Source: Marivita sp003149565 (GTDB lineage: Bacteria; Pseudomonadota; Alphaproteobacteria; Rhodobacterales; Rhodobacteraceae). Taken from it: DNA of 64,000 nucleotides. The DNA lies in the NCBI RefSeq assembly GCF_965216415.1, contig NZ_CBDCFU010000002.1, one strand, 5' to 3'. Under the pieces are notes generated by a model, which saw nothing but the letters and a program-made list of their open reading frames with translations, made no database searches and had not been told where the DNA came from. The position numbers and the translations under genes are program-made. This document shows positions 50,635 to 59,911 of this stretch, in pieces. Position 1 is the stretch's first letter; the number at the start of each line of letters is the position of its first letter.

Positions 50635-53040
50635 ATGCAAGAGCCTCTCAACGCCTCCTACCCAGTTCTGCCGCTGCGGGACATAGTTGTATTTCCGCAT
50701 ATGATCGTCCCGCTTTTCGTAGGCCGCGACAAGTCGGTGCGCGCGCTGGAAGAGGTCATGTCGGATGACAAGCAGATCCTGCTTGCAAGTCAGATGGACC
50801 CAGCAGAAGACGATCCGCAGACGGACGGGATTTACCGCGCTGGCGTGCTGGCCAATGTGCTGCAGTTGCTCAAGCTGCCTGACGGCACTGTAAAAGTGCT
50901 GGTCGAAGGCCAGAGCCGCGTGCGCATCACCGAATACATCGAAAATGACCAGTTCTTCGAAGCACGGGCCGAATACCTGACCGAAATGCCGGGCGACCCC
51001 GCCGCGATTGCGGCGCTTGTGCGTACGGTTGGCGAAGAATTTGAACGCTACGCCAAGGTTAAGAAGAACATCCCCGAGGAAGCGCTTGGTGCGGTCTCGG
51101 ACGCGGATGCTCCGGCCAAGCTCGCAGACCTCGTCGCGGGACATCTTGGCATTGAAGTGGAACAGAAGCAGGAGCTTCTTGAGACCCTTTCTGTCAGCGA
51201 GCGGCTTGAAAAAGTATATGGGCTGATGCAGGGCGAAATGAGCGTTCTGCAGGTCGAGAAAAAGATCAAGACACGCGTCAAATCCCAGATGGAGCGCACG
51301 CAGCGAGAGTACTATCTGAATGAGCAGATGAAGGCCATTCAGAAGGAACTTGGCGACGGCGAGGATGGCCAGAACGAGCTCGCGGAGCTTGAAGCGAAGG
51401 TCAATGAGACCAAGCTCTCTAAAGAGGCCAAGGAAAAGGCCGAGGCTGAGATCAAAAAGCTCAAGAACATGAGCCCAATGAGCGCCGAGGCGACCGTCGT
51501 GCGCAATTACCTGGACTGGATGCTGTCGATCCCGTGGGGTGTAAAGTCGCGCGTGAAGAAGGATCTTGGCAATGCCGAGAAGATCCTCGACGCGGACCAC
51601 TATGGTCTTGAGAAGGTCAAGGAACGCATTGTTGAGTACCTTGCAGTTCAGCAGCGCTCAAAGAAGCTGAAAGGCCCGATCATGTGCCTTGTCGGCCCTC
51701 CGGGGGTGGGTAAGACGTCGCTGGGTAAGTCGGTTGCCAAGGCCACAGGCCGAGAGTTCATCCGTATCTCGTTGGGTGGCGTGCGCGACGAGTCCGAGAT
51801 CCGCGGTCACCGACGGACCTATATTGGCTCCATGCCGGGCAAGATCATCCAAGCGCTGAAGAAGGCGAAGACAACGAACCCGCTTATCCTCCTCGATGAG
51901 ATCGACAAGATGGGTCAGGATTTCCGCGGCGATCCCGCCTCGGCGATGCTTGAAGTGCTTGATCCGGAACAGAACAGCACCTTCGTGGACCACTATCTTG
52001 AGGTGGAATACGATCTGTCGAATGTTATGTTCCTGACCACGGCAAACTCCTACAACATGCCGGGTCCGCTTCTGGACCGGATGGAGATCATTCCGCTGGC
52101 GGGCTACACCGAAGATGAGAAGGCCGAGATTGCCAAGCGCCACCTGATTTCGAAGCAGGTCAAGAACCACGGTCTCAAGAAGGGCGAGTTCGAGCTGACG
52201 GACGAGGCACTGACCGATGTGATCCGCTACTACACCCGTGAAGCGGGTGTGCGGAACCTTGAGCGTGAAATCTCGAAACTTGCGCGGAAGGCGGTGACCA
52301 AGATCGTAAAGAAGGAAGAGGAAAAGGTTGTTGTGACGCCTGAGAACCTCGATGACTTCTTGGGTGTTCGGAAACATCGCTATGGCCTGGCCGAGGACGA
52401 GAACCAGATCGGCGTAGTGACCGGCTTGGCCTATACCAGTGTCGGCGGGGACCTCTTGCACATCGAAGCGCTGAAGCTTCCTGGCAAGGGCCGTATGAAG
52501 ACCACCGGCAAGCTGGGCGACGTGATGAAAGAGTCCATCGATGCTGCTGCCAGTTACGTGCGGTCCATTGCGCCAGAAATTGGTGTAAAGCCACCCAAGT
52601 TTGATCAGATGGACATCCACGTGCACGTGCCCGATGGCGCGACGCCCAAGGATGGTCCGTCCGCTGGCTTGGCAATGGTAACGTCGATCGTGTCGGTCCT
52701 GACAGGCATTCCGGTACGGCGCGACATTGCGATGACGGGTGAGGTTTCCTTGCGCGGCAACGCAATGCCGATCGGTGGTTTGAAAGAAAAGCTGCTGGCG
52801 GCTTTGCGCGGTGGCATCAAGACAGTGTTGATTCCGCAAGAGAACGAAAAGGATCTCGTGGAGTTGCCTGACAATGTGAAGACCGGTTTGGAGATCATCC
52901 CGGTTGAACATGTGTCTGACGTCTTGAAGCTGGCGCTGGTTTCTGAGCCGGAGTCCATTGAATGGGACGAGGCAGCCGAGGAGGCGGCGGCGCAGGCTCT
53001 CAACAAGGACAGTGGCGGCGCGTCAGCTATTGCGCATTGA
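50635..53040 (+). CDS. lon: ATP-dependent protease Lon (LonA)
   Basis: This 801-residue AAA+ serine protease degrades misfolded and regulatory proteins. It has the N-terminal substrate domain (YPVLPLRDIVVFPHMIVPLF), a coiled coil (LNEQMKAIQKELGDGEDGQN), Walker A GPPGVGKTS, Walker B ILLDEIDKM, and the catalytic Ser in KDGPSAGLAM with Lys in GGLKEKLLAA. AAGGA at 7 bases supports the ATG at 50635; the in-frame ATG at 50575 would add 20 residues not seen in Lon. Confidence 0.97.
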   Translation: MQEPLNASYPVLPLRDIVVFPHMIVPLFVGRDKSVRALEEVMSDDKQILLASQMDPAEDDPQTDGIYRAGVLANVLQLLKLPDGTVKVLVEGQSRVRITEYIENDQFFEARAEYLTEMPGDPAAIAALVRTVGEEFERYAKVKKNIPEEALGAVSDADAPAKLADLVAGHLGIEVEQKQELLETLSVSERLEKVYGLMQGEMSVLQVEKKIKTRVKSQMERTQREYYLNEQMKAIQKELGDGEDGQNELAELEAKVNETKLSKEAKEKAEAEIKKLKNMSPMSAEATVVRNYLDWMLSIPWGVKSRVKKDLGNAEKILDADHYGLEKVKERIVEYLAVQQRSKKLKGPIMCLVGPPGVGKTSLGKSVAKATGREFIRISLGGVRDESEIRGHRRTYIGSMPGKIIQALKKAKTTNPLILLDEIDKMGQDFRGDPASAMLEVLDPEQNSTFVDHYLEVEYDLSNVMFLTTANSYNMPGPLLDRMEIIPLAGYTEDEKAEIAKRHLISKQVKNHGLKKGEFELTDEALTDVIRYYTREAGVRNLEREISKLARKAVTKIVKKEEEKVVVTPENLDDFLGVRKHRYGLAEDENQIGVVTGLAYTSVGGDLLHIEALKLPGKGRMKTTGKLGDVMKESIDAAASYVRSIAPEIGVKPPKFDQMDIHVHVPDGATPKDGPSAGLAMVTSIVSVLTGIPVRRDIAMTGEVSLRGNAMPIGGLKEKLLAALRGGIKTVLIPQENEKDLVELPDNVKTGLEIIPVEHVSDVLKLALVSEPESIEWDEAAEEAAAQALNKDSGGASAIAH

Positions 53041-53063
53041 GTTAGCTCTCATCTGGCATTTCA

Positions 53064-53097
53064 AACGCCGCCCCAATTCGGGGCGGCGTTCTTGTTT
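53064..53097 (+). terminator. Rho-independent terminator of lon
   Basis: The 11-bp perfect stem AACGCCGCCCC / GGGGCGGCGTT with a 5-base loop is followed by CTTGTTT. It begins 24 bases after the lon stop codon. Confidence 0.85.
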
Positions 53098-53225
53098 ACG
53101 AGAGTCAAATCAGGCCGATGGCCTATTTTGTGTCGGCTAAAAATCAAAGCACTGGATAAAGTGGCCGTTCTTGTTATGGTTGGGATGCATTGGCCAAAAA
53201 TCAGAGCAGACAAGGGATGAGACCA

Positions 53226-53624
53226 ATGGCGACGACGAAGAAGTCGACAACAACACCGCGCAAGCCCGCCAAGACGCCGGCGCCCGTTCCGGAAACTGCG
53301 GTCAAGATAGCTGAACCTGAGGTGGTTGTGACCGAAACACCCAAGGTTACGGGACCGGAGTTGAAGAAAAAGGAATTGATCGAAACGGTCGTGGCGCGCA
53401 GCGGTGTGAAGAAAAGGGACGCGAAGCCTGTCGTAGAAGCCATGCTGGCCGTGTTGGGTGAAACCATTGCCGATGGGCGTGAACTGAATTTGGCCCCGAT
53501 GGGCAAGCTTAAGATCACACGCATGAAAAAGACGACCAAGGCGCATATTATCACCACTCGGCTGCGTCGCACTGAGGCCCAGACCAGCGATGCGTCGGAC
53601 CCTCTTGCACAGGCTGCCGAGTGA
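53226..53624 (+). CDS. HU-family DNA-binding protein with lysine/proline-rich N-terminal extension
   Basis: This 132-residue protein has an HU/IHF core from about residue 45 (KKELIETVVARSGVKKRDAK, then LNLAPMGKLKITRMKKTTKA). The first 40 residues form a disordered Lys/Pro/Thr tail (TTKKSTTTPRKPAKTPAPVP) recalling histone-H1-like extensions. The DNA-binding arm is shorter and less conserved than in E. coli HU. It lies between lon and tRNA-Val, 20 bases before the tRNA, so both probably share a transcript. Confidence 0.85.
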   Translation: MATTKKSTTTPRKPAKTPAPVPETAVKIAEPEVVVTETPKVTGPELKKKELIETVVARSGVKKRDAKPVVEAMLAVLGETIADGRELNLAPMGKLKITRMKKTTKAHIITTRLRRTEAQTSDASDPLAQAAE

Positions 53625-53643
53625 CGCTAAGACGCAGCCCAAC

Positions 53644-53718
53644 GGGTGATTAGCTCAGTGGTAGAGCGCTTCGTTCACATCGAAGATGTCAGGAGTTCGA
53701 ATCTCTTATCACCCACCA
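53644..53718 (+). tRNA. tRNA-Val (anticodon CAC)
   Basis: A cloverleaf with acceptor stem GGGTGAT/ATCACCC, anticodon stem CTTCG/CGAAG around TTCACAT, T-loop TTCGAAT and an encoded CCA end. It reads GUG codons. The D-loop is one base shorter than in the next tRNA-Val. Confidence 0.95.
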
Positions 53719-53724
53719 TTTTTC

Positions 53725-53763
53725 AAAACACGCGGTCCAAATCGGCCGCGTGTTTTGCTTTTT
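53725..53763 (+). terminator. Rho-independent terminator after tRNA-Val(CAC)
   Basis: The stem AAAACACGCGG / CCGCGTGTTTT is 11 bp with a 10-base loop and is followed by GCTTTTT. It ends the HU-tRNA transcript before the second tRNA-Val. Confidence 0.85.
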
Positions 53764-53834
53764 CAGGACCAGTGAGAAACAGCTGCAAAAAGCGCTTGCG
53801 CAGGTCTGACGGCTTGGCTAAACGACACTCGATC

Positions 53835-53910
<76 letters not shown>

Positions 53911-53941
53911 TCGATCCCCACTGTTTAGCGTTTTCTAGCGG

Positions 53942-54712
53942 CTATTGTGCTGGGTGAATGTGATTTTCCAGCCAGTTCAAGACGTCATCCACACGTGTGC
54001 GGGCTACCGGGACTTCGGTATCATCGCGCAGGCGAAGGATCAGCCTTCCTTCCTTGCGCTCGGCGCGAATAGCTGGATCGCGGGCTACCCACCAAGAACG
54101 ATGCGGCTGCAAACCATCTTCGGCTTTGGTTTGTGCCACGATATCCCGAAGTCGCGCTCGGGCCAGCGACTTGGCATTGTCAAATGTCAGATGCACGTGA
54201 TGTTCACGGGCTTCTATGTGCAGCAGCTTGTCGAGTTCGACTTTCTCGCCTCCAACAACCAGATGACGTGTTGTGGTTTCTGCTTTGGTCTCTTTTCGAA
54301 GCTCTGGAAAAATGAATCGATAGTAGACCGTTTCCAAGGCCTGGATGGAAACAAAGTAGAACACGAGCTGTCCTTCAAAATTATAAGGAAATGTTCCGTT
54401 GCTCATAAATTGCACTGCGGTTTTGCACAGCATGATTGTGGGAAGGAGGGCGAACAACCCGATGACTGGCGAGGGGATGCGCAGATGCGGGACAGCCTTG
54501 CTTAGTGACGCTGCGACCCAGAGGCCGAGCAGGTAGTGGCCCAGATAGACAGTGAACAAGATCGGCCAGAACACAATTGAAAACCAGGATGGCACATGGG
54601 CCCGCGAACCGGACGGGTCTGAGGCCACAAAAGTCAACATGCACAACAGCACGAACAGAAGCGCACGCCGATGCGACAGCACGCTCAGATATGTGCTCAG
54701 GCTGAAGGACAT
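53942..54712 (-). CDS. Membrane-bound LytTR-domain DNA-binding protein
   Basis: This 256-residue protein has about four N-terminal membrane helices (ALLFVLLCMLTFVASD, FSIVFWPILFTVYLGHYLLG, VIGLFALLPTIMLCKTAVQF, LVFYFVSIQALETVYYRFIF) and a C-terminal LytTR domain (DKLLHIEAREHHVHLTFDNA, then LQPHRSWWVARDPAI). It binds DNA while fixed in the membrane and lacks a receiver domain. The ATG at 54712 follows GGAGG and is preferred over the GTG at 54766. Target and signal are unknown. Confidence 0.84.
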   Translation of the reverse strand: MSFSLSTYLSVLSHRRALLFVLLCMLTFVASDPSGSRAHVPSWFSIVFWPILFTVYLGHYLLGLWVAASLSKAVPHLRIPSPVIGLFALLPTIMLCKTAVQFMSNGTFPYNFEGQLVFYFVSIQALETVYYRFIFPELRKETKAETTTRHLVVGGEKVELDKLLHIEAREHHVHLTFDNAKSLARARLRDIVAQTKAEDGLQPHRSWWVARDPAIRAERKEGRLILRLRDDTEVPVARTRVDDVLNWLENHIHPAQ

Positions 54713-55162
54713 GCGTCCTCCGAAAAGGTCCCAGAACCTAATCTCGGTGGCAAATAGTTGTCTCACAACAGGTGACTACCCTTACTCGTCTGGCGTTAGA
54801 GCATATGGCCGATCAAAAATGACGCAATTGAGAGGCGGGTTCGACACAGGATTTGTAGCGGCACCTGACGCTAAAGCGCATCACTTGAGCAGGCTGCCCT
54901 AGAAACAAAGGCAAAACGACCGAATTTAATGGAATCAAGCCAGATGGCACACTCGTGCGAGCCTCTGTTTGTTTCACCCATCGGTTGCAATCCGCTGGCT
55001 GCGGAGCCTTCGAATCTACGTGTTTCGTATGTTGTGGGGTGAGCGTTCAATGCAGGGAAATGACCGGCAAAAATTTTGCTTAAGAAATCCGCGCGAAAGC
55101 GCTTGACGGGGCAGGGCACTGACCATAGAACCCGCGTCACGCCTAGATGCGGGCGGCAGTGA
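54713..55162. other. Intergenic stretch before tRNA-Asp genes
   Basis: About 450 bases without a supported gene. The last 60 bases contain the tRNA promoter described next. The rest shows only short antisense frames with no coding character. Confidence 0.5.
55103..55131 (+). promoter_or_regulatory. Probable promoter of the tRNA-Asp pair
   Basis: TTGACG and TAGAAC are spaced by exactly 17 bases, with an A+T-rich stretch upstream. It lies 32 bases before the first tRNA-Asp. Confidence 0.55.
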
Positions 55163-55239
55163 GCGGTTGTAGCTCAGTTGGTTAGAGTACCGGCCTGTCA
55201 CGCCGGGGGTCGCGGGTTCGAGCCCCGTCAACCGCGCCA
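55163..55239 (+). tRNA. tRNA-Asp (anticodon GTC), copy 1
   Basis: A 77-base cloverleaf with acceptor GCGGTTG/CAACCGC, anticodon stem CCGGC/GCCGG around CTGTCAC, T-loop TTCGAGC and encoded CCA. Its G34 is a queuosine site and so a Tgt substrate. Confidence 0.96.
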
Positions 55240-55268
55240 CCACTGCCCGATGCATCGACGTAAAATGC

Positions 55269-55345
55269 GCGGTTGTAGCTCAGTTGGTTAGAGTACCGGC
55301 CTGTCACGCCGGGGGTCGCGGGTTCGAGCCCCGTCAACCGCGCCA
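55269..55345 (+). tRNA. tRNA-Asp (anticodon GTC), copy 2
   Basis: Identical over all 77 bases to copy 1 and 29 bases downstream of it; the flanks differ. The two are probably cut from one precursor. Confidence 0.96.
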
Positions 55346-55362
55346 TTTTCCTCTCTGCAGCT

Positions 55363-56223
55363 TTAAAGACGTCCGAGAAACTCGAGCATAGCCTTGGTTG
55401 TTGCGTCAGGTGATTGGTCGACGAAGAAATGCCCACCATCGATGGCGGCGTGTTGCATGTTACTCAACCTGTCGTGCCATGTGGCCGGCACATTCAGCAG
55501 ACGCGCCATCGCCCCTTCTTTTCCGTAAAGCACCAGTGACGGACACGTCACCTTTCGATCAAGGTCATCACGATCTTGCGCCCAGTCTATCTCGATAGCA
55601 GCGCGATAGTCGTGGCACATGGATCGGATGCAGTCAGGGTTCCGCCACGCCGTGCGGTATTCCGCCAGCAGGGCGGGATTGAAATCATCAAGAGTTGCCT
55701 TGCCGAACCCTAAAAGGCAGCGCTCGAAATAGGCATCCGGGTCATGCCCGATCATTGTTTCGGGAAACGGGTCGGGCTGAGCGAGGAACAGCCAGTGATA
55801 ATAGGCTTTGGCGATCTCCGTTGTCATTTCCGTCAGCAGGTAGTCGGTTGGGACGATGTCCATGACCGTCAAGCTTTGCACTGCGTGAGGATGATCCAAG
55901 GCCATGCGGTGCACAATGCGCGCACCGCGATCATGCCCGACGGCGTGGAAGGCGCTGTGACCCAAGGACGCCATCAACTCAACCATGTCCTGTGCCATGT
56001 GCCGAAAGCTCATGTCAGGCATCGCAGCCGGTTTGCTGCTATCGCCGTAACCACGCAAGTCGGCCGTCACGACTGTGAAATCCTCGGCCAGAGCTGGTAC
56101 AAGGGGTCGCCACATGGCACGGGTCTGAGGAAAACCATGTAGCAGCAAAAGAGGGGGGCCGTTCCCGGCCATCTCATATGCAATTGTCTGTGTTTGGGTT
56201 CGGAAAAGATGTGGGCGTGTCAT
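55363..56223 (-). CDS. Alpha/beta hydrolase, fluoroacetate (haloacetate) dehalogenase-like
   Basis: This 286-residue protein has oxyanion LHGFPQTRAMW, nucleophile D98 in VGHDRGAR and base H265 in GGHFF. R99 and R102 (HDRxxR), H143-W144 and Y206 (HDYRAA) match the residues that hold carboxylate and fluoride in fluoroacetate dehalogenase, so a haloacetate substrate is likely. D122 is the candidate triad acid. Epoxide hydrolase is the main alternative. It overlaps the upstream membrane gene by ATGA. Confidence 0.83.
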   Translation of the reverse strand: MTRPHLFRTQTQTIAYEMAGNGPPLLLLHGFPQTRAMWRPLVPALAEDFTVVTADLRGYGDSSKPAAMPDMSFRHMAQDMVELMASLGHSAFHAVGHDRGARIVHRMALDHPHAVQSLTVMDIVPTDYLLTEMTTEIAKAYYHWLFLAQPDPFPETMIGHDPDAYFERCLLGFGKATLDDFNPALLAEYRTAWRNPDCIRSMCHDYRAAIEIDWAQDRDDLDRKVTCPSLVLYGKEGAMARLLNVPATWHDRLSNMQHAAIDGGHFFVDQSPDATTKAMLEFLGRL

Positions 56224-56786
56224 TTCGCCGAAGATGACACCGCCACGACGCTTGTCCAGTCAATCTTGGCAATCTCCGACGTCCGGGCTTGTGCGTAGGT
56301 CAGTACATCTCCGGGGCTTTCGAAGCCCGCGTATTGCAAGCCGGATAGAATATGGGACTGGTCAAGCGTGTTGACACCGATTGCGGCAATTGCGCCAACG
56401 ACCAATCCGGCCGCATTTCCACGATCCGTTGCTCGCGGATTGATACAGCGCAGCACATTGGCCAGGTAAAAGACGAGCAGGCCAATCATCAGCAGGGCGA
56501 TGCCGTTCATTGCATAGTGAACAAACTGCAGGGGCCACCCCGAACGGACGAGCAGATCCCGAACAGTCTCGGGATTGTTTGCGGCGTAAAGGCTAATCAG
56601 TGCTGCGGTGAAGCCTAAGAAGGTCATCCGGAGCGGTTTAGTGGTGCCCCGTGCCGCGCGTTTACCCAGTTCCCAGGGTTTCCGATCGTCACGCTCCTTC
56701 GCCGGTGTCGTGGCAAAAGCAGGATCAAGTCGCTTTATGCGAGCATTGAAATCGTTGCGATCCTGCTTTTTGAACACTCTTCTCAT
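56220..56786 (-). CDS. Hypothetical membrane protein
   Basis: This 188-residue protein has a basic, soluble N-terminus (residues 1-50) and three hydrophobic helices (about 55-70, 93-112, 125-142). The C-terminal 45 residues are soluble. No family recognised. Its stop overlaps the hydrolase start, so the two genes are co-expressed. Confidence 0.65.
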   Translation of the reverse strand: MRRVFKKQDRNDFNARIKRLDPAFATTPAKERDDRKPWELGKRAARGTTKPLRMTFLGFTAALISLYAANNPETVRDLLVRSGWPLQFVHYAMNGIALLMIGLLVFYLANVLRCINPRATDRGNAAGLVVGAIAAIGVNTLDQSHILSGLQYAGFESPGDVLTYAQARTSEIAKIDWTSVVAVSSSAK

Positions 56787-56900
56787 GCACTCACGTTTTA
56801 CGGGAAAATGTGACCAGATTTGGAACAGCTCGTGTTCAAGATACGAAAGTTCTGAATAATTTTCTGAATTCTACCTTACGTCACCCTGCCAAATCATCGA

Positions 56901-58277
56901 TTAATTTGAACTCAACGCAGCAAGAATGCGGGCCCAGCTTCTTGTGCCTTTGTGAAAGCTTTCCACATCGTATTTTTCGTTTGGGCTATGAATTTGATCA
57001 TCATCTTTGCCAAAGCCGATCAGCATCGACTCGGTACCCAACATCGTCTGGAAGTACCCGGCGACAGGTATCGAACCGCCGCTGCCGATAAAGGCGGCTT
57101 CATCAGGCCATTCCTCAGTCAATGCGACACGGGCTTTCTCAAAGGCCGGGTTGTCGATCGACATAACCGAGGCCTGAGAGGCTCCGTGCCCCTTGAACGC
57201 CACGTCGCAATCATCTGGAACGAGCTCGGTGACCATCTGGCGAAAGTTCTCGCGAATGGCGAGCGGGTCTTGTTGACCCACCAAACGGAAGCTGATCTTC
57301 GCGCTGGCTTTTGACGGCAATACGGTTTTAAAGCCTTCGCCCTGATACCCGCCGCCGATACCGTTGACTTCACATGTTGGCCGGGACCAAAGCATCTCAA
57401 GTGCGCTACGACCGGCTTCGCCGGCCAATTCGCTCAGGCCGACATCTCCCAGAAATGTCGAGTGATCGAATTCAAGCGCGTCCCATTGATTGAGTATATC
57501 CTCGGGAATGTCTGGGACCCCATCGTAGAATGCGGGAATGGTGATGCGGCCTGTGTCATCATGAAGTTTTGCGATGATGCGGCTCAAAACCCGGATCGGG
57601 TTGATGGCGGCGCCTCCGTACATGCCTGAATGCAGGTCGCGTGACGGTCCCGTGATGGTAATCTCTTCCTGCAGCATCCCGCGCAGCATCGTTGTGATGG
57701 CGGGTACGCGGCTATCGAAAAGACCGGTGTCGCAGATCAAGGCGACGTCGGCTTTCAGTTCGTCAGCATTCTCTCTGAGGAAGGGAACAAGTGATGGGGA
57801 CCCGGACTCTTCTTCACCTTCGAAGAAAAAGGTGATTTTGCAAGGCAGACTGCCATGCTCAGCGATCCAGGCCCGACATGCTTCGACGAAGGTCATTAGT
57901 TGCCCCTTGTCGTCTGCAGCGCCGCGCCCACGCAAGACTTGGCCTTTTGGCGTGTCTTCGACTTGCGGATCGAAAGGGTCATTGTCCCACAGATCAAGCG
58001 GATCGACTGGCTGAACATCGTAATGACCGTAAAACAGCAGGTGAGGCCCCGGGCCATCAATGTGTCCAACCACCATTGGATGACCAGGCGTCGGCCGTTT
58101 TTCGGCTTCGATGCCCATAGACCGCAGATCTGAGACCAGCCAGTCCGCGGCGAGCTCACAGTCTGTACTGAAGGCCGGATCGGTCGAAATCGAAGGAATG
58201 CGCAGAAATGCCTTCAACCGGTCAAGGCTGTCCGAAAGGGTAGAATCAATTCGGTCAAGGACGGGTTCAACGGACAT
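56901..58277 (-). CDS. M20-family metallopeptidase (dipeptidase)
   Basis: This 458-residue zinc peptidase has the ligands in LLFYGHYDVQP and RGAADDKGQ, the catalytic Glu pair in EGEEESGS, and a lid domain with GGYQGEGFKTVLPSKASAKI. It resembles carnosinase-type dipeptidases (M20/M25/M40). The ATG at 58277 has AGGAG at 7 bases, so the longer frames starting at 58295 or 58355 are less likely. Confidence 0.92.
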   Translation of the reverse strand: MSVEPVLDRIDSTLSDSLDRLKAFLRIPSISTDPAFSTDCELAADWLVSDLRSMGIEAEKRPTPGHPMVVGHIDGPGPHLLFYGHYDVQPVDPLDLWDNDPFDPQVEDTPKGQVLRGRGAADDKGQLMTFVEACRAWIAEHGSLPCKITFFFEGEEESGSPSLVPFLRENADELKADVALICDTGLFDSRVPAITTMLRGMLQEEITITGPSRDLHSGMYGGAAINPIRVLSRIIAKLHDDTGRITIPAFYDGVPDIPEDILNQWDALEFDHSTFLGDVGLSELAGEAGRSALEMLWSRPTCEVNGIGGGYQGEGFKTVLPSKASAKISFRLVGQQDPLAIRENFRQMVTELVPDDCDVAFKGHGASQASVMSIDNPAFEKARVALTEEWPDEAAFIGSGGSIPVAGYFQTMLGTESMLIGFGKDDDQIHSPNEKYDVESFHKGTRSWARILAALSSN

Positions 58278-58418
58278 AGACTGGCTCCTATTCATGATTT
58301 GACGGAAGCCTATCACTGCAATGATCACTGTCCAGAGACGCGGGCGCGATGCCATGCCCCGGAATGATATGAGAAATATGCAGATTTTCTTGAGATCTAT
58401 TGTATTGGGGCCCGTTGC

Positions 58419-58432
58419 TTGACTTAGATCAA
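58419..58432 (+). promoter_or_regulatory. FNR-type box upstream of hemA
   Basis: TTGAC-TTAG-ATCAA matches TTGAT-N4-ATCAA at 9 of 10 positions. It lies about 130 bases before the hemA start. In Rhodobacter sphaeroides hemA is controlled by FnrL, which supports the call. Confidence 0.65.
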
Positions 58433-58560
58433 GGCTGCGACCGTTCGTCGTTCCCTATGCACATTGTCAGAACGACACGCGATCTATATCCATTCTAAAA
58501 CGTGAATGCGACGGGCTGGAGGAAATGGCCCTCAAAGATCGCAGCCTGAAGGAGACGCCG

Positions 58561-59784
58561 GTGCACTACGCAGACAAACTCGACGAAGCCCTCAATCGCT
58601 TGCACGAAGAGGGTCGTTATCGGACGTTTATCGATATCGAGCGTCAGAATGGCCAGTTCCCGCACGCCGTTTGGCGCAAGCCGGATGGAAGCGAGCAGGA
58701 CATCACCGTCTGGTGCGGCAATGACTATCTGGGGATGGGACAGCATCCGGCGGTTTTGGACGCCATGCACGAGGCGCTGGATGCAACTGGCGCGGGCTCG
58801 GGCGGTACGCGCAACATCTCCGGCACAACCGTGTATCACAAGCGCCTGGAGGCAGAGCTTGCGGACCTGCATCAGAAAGAAGCGGCTCTGCTTTTTACGT
58901 CGGCCTATATCGCGAATGACGCAACGCTGTCGACGCTGCCTAAACTCTTTCCCGGGCTGATCATTTACTCCGACGCGTTGAATCATGCGTCAATGATCGA
59001 AGGCGTGCGCCGCAACGGTGGGGCCAAGCGCATCTTTCGTCACAACGATGTGGAACACTTGCGCGCGTTGATGGCCGCGGATGACCCGGACGCGCCCAAG
59101 GTTATCGCATTTGAGTCTATCTACTCGATGGATGGCGACTTTGGTCCGATTGAGGCGATCTGCGATCTTGCGGACGAATTTGGAGCCCTCACCTATATCG
59201 ACGAAGTGCACGCCGTCGGGATGTACGGGCCGCGCGGTGCGGGTGTTGCAGAACGCGATGGTCTTATGGACCGGATCGACATCATCAATGGCACCTTGGC
59301 CAAAGCCTATGGTGTGATGGGCGGTTATATCGCGTCATCCGCAAAAATGTGCGATGCCATCAGGTCCTATGCACCGGGCTTCATCTTCACGACCTCGCTT
59401 CCGCCAGCTGTCGCAGCGGGGGCTGCCGCTTCGGTTGCGCATCTGAAGACGGACCAGAGCTTGCGCGATCAACACCAGCTGCAGGCGCGTATTCTGAAGA
59501 TGCGCCTTAAAGCTTTGGGTTTGCCGATTGTCGATCATGGCAGCCACATCATTCCCGTCATCGTTGGGGACCCGGTGCACACCAAACAGATGTCGGATAT
59601 GATGCTCGACCGTTTCGGGATTTATGTGCAGCCGATCAACTTCCCGACCGTGCCGCGTGGGACAGAAAGGCTGCGGTTTACTCCGTCTCCGGTGCACGGT
59701 CCGAAGGAGATCGATAAGCTGGTTCAGGCGATGGACGAACTTTGGGCGCACTGTGCGCTGAATCGCGCCGAACTTAGCGCCTAG
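58561..59784 (+). CDS. hemA: 5-Aminolevulinate synthase
   Basis: This PLP enzyme of 407 residues condenses glycine and succinyl-CoA, the first step of heme synthesis in alphaproteobacteria. VWCGNDYLGMGQ, TGAGSGGTRNISGT, SMDGDFGPIEAI and DEVHAVGMYGPRGAG are typical, and the PLP lysine is in GTLAKAYGVMGG. The GTG at 58561 has AAGGAG at 6 bases and gives the same length and N-terminal register as the R. sphaeroides enzyme; the ATG at 58525 would add 12 residues. Confidence 0.96.
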   Translation: MHYADKLDEALNRLHEEGRYRTFIDIERQNGQFPHAVWRKPDGSEQDITVWCGNDYLGMGQHPAVLDAMHEALDATGAGSGGTRNISGTTVYHKRLEAELADLHQKEAALLFTSAYIANDATLSTLPKLFPGLIIYSDALNHASMIEGVRRNGGAKRIFRHNDVEHLRALMAADDPDAPKVIAFESIYSMDGDFGPIEAICDLADEFGALTYIDEVHAVGMYGPRGAGVAERDGLMDRIDIINGTLAKAYGVMGGYIASSAKMCDAIRSYAPGFIFTTSLPPAVAAGAAASVAHLKTDQSLRDQHQLQARILKMRLKALGLPIVDHGSHIIPVIVGDPVHTKQMSDMMLDRFGIYVQPINFPTVPRGTERLRFTPSPVHGPKEIDKLVQAMDELWAHCALNRAELSA

Positions 59785-59911
59785 CGCGTGGAATCAGTGC
59801 AAACAACCTTGTCGTATGGTATCTAAAGAGTAATAAAACGCGCGACTCGACTCACTGGTACGCGCGACGCAGGCAGCGTGTAGGCGGTAAGTACGACAAG
59901 GGGCAGCGCGT

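Noticed and set aside
55016..55439. Overlapping minus-strand frames containing repeated LTGLEPATPGVTGRYSNQLS
   Set aside because: The repeated peptide is only the translated complement of the two tRNA-Asp genes.
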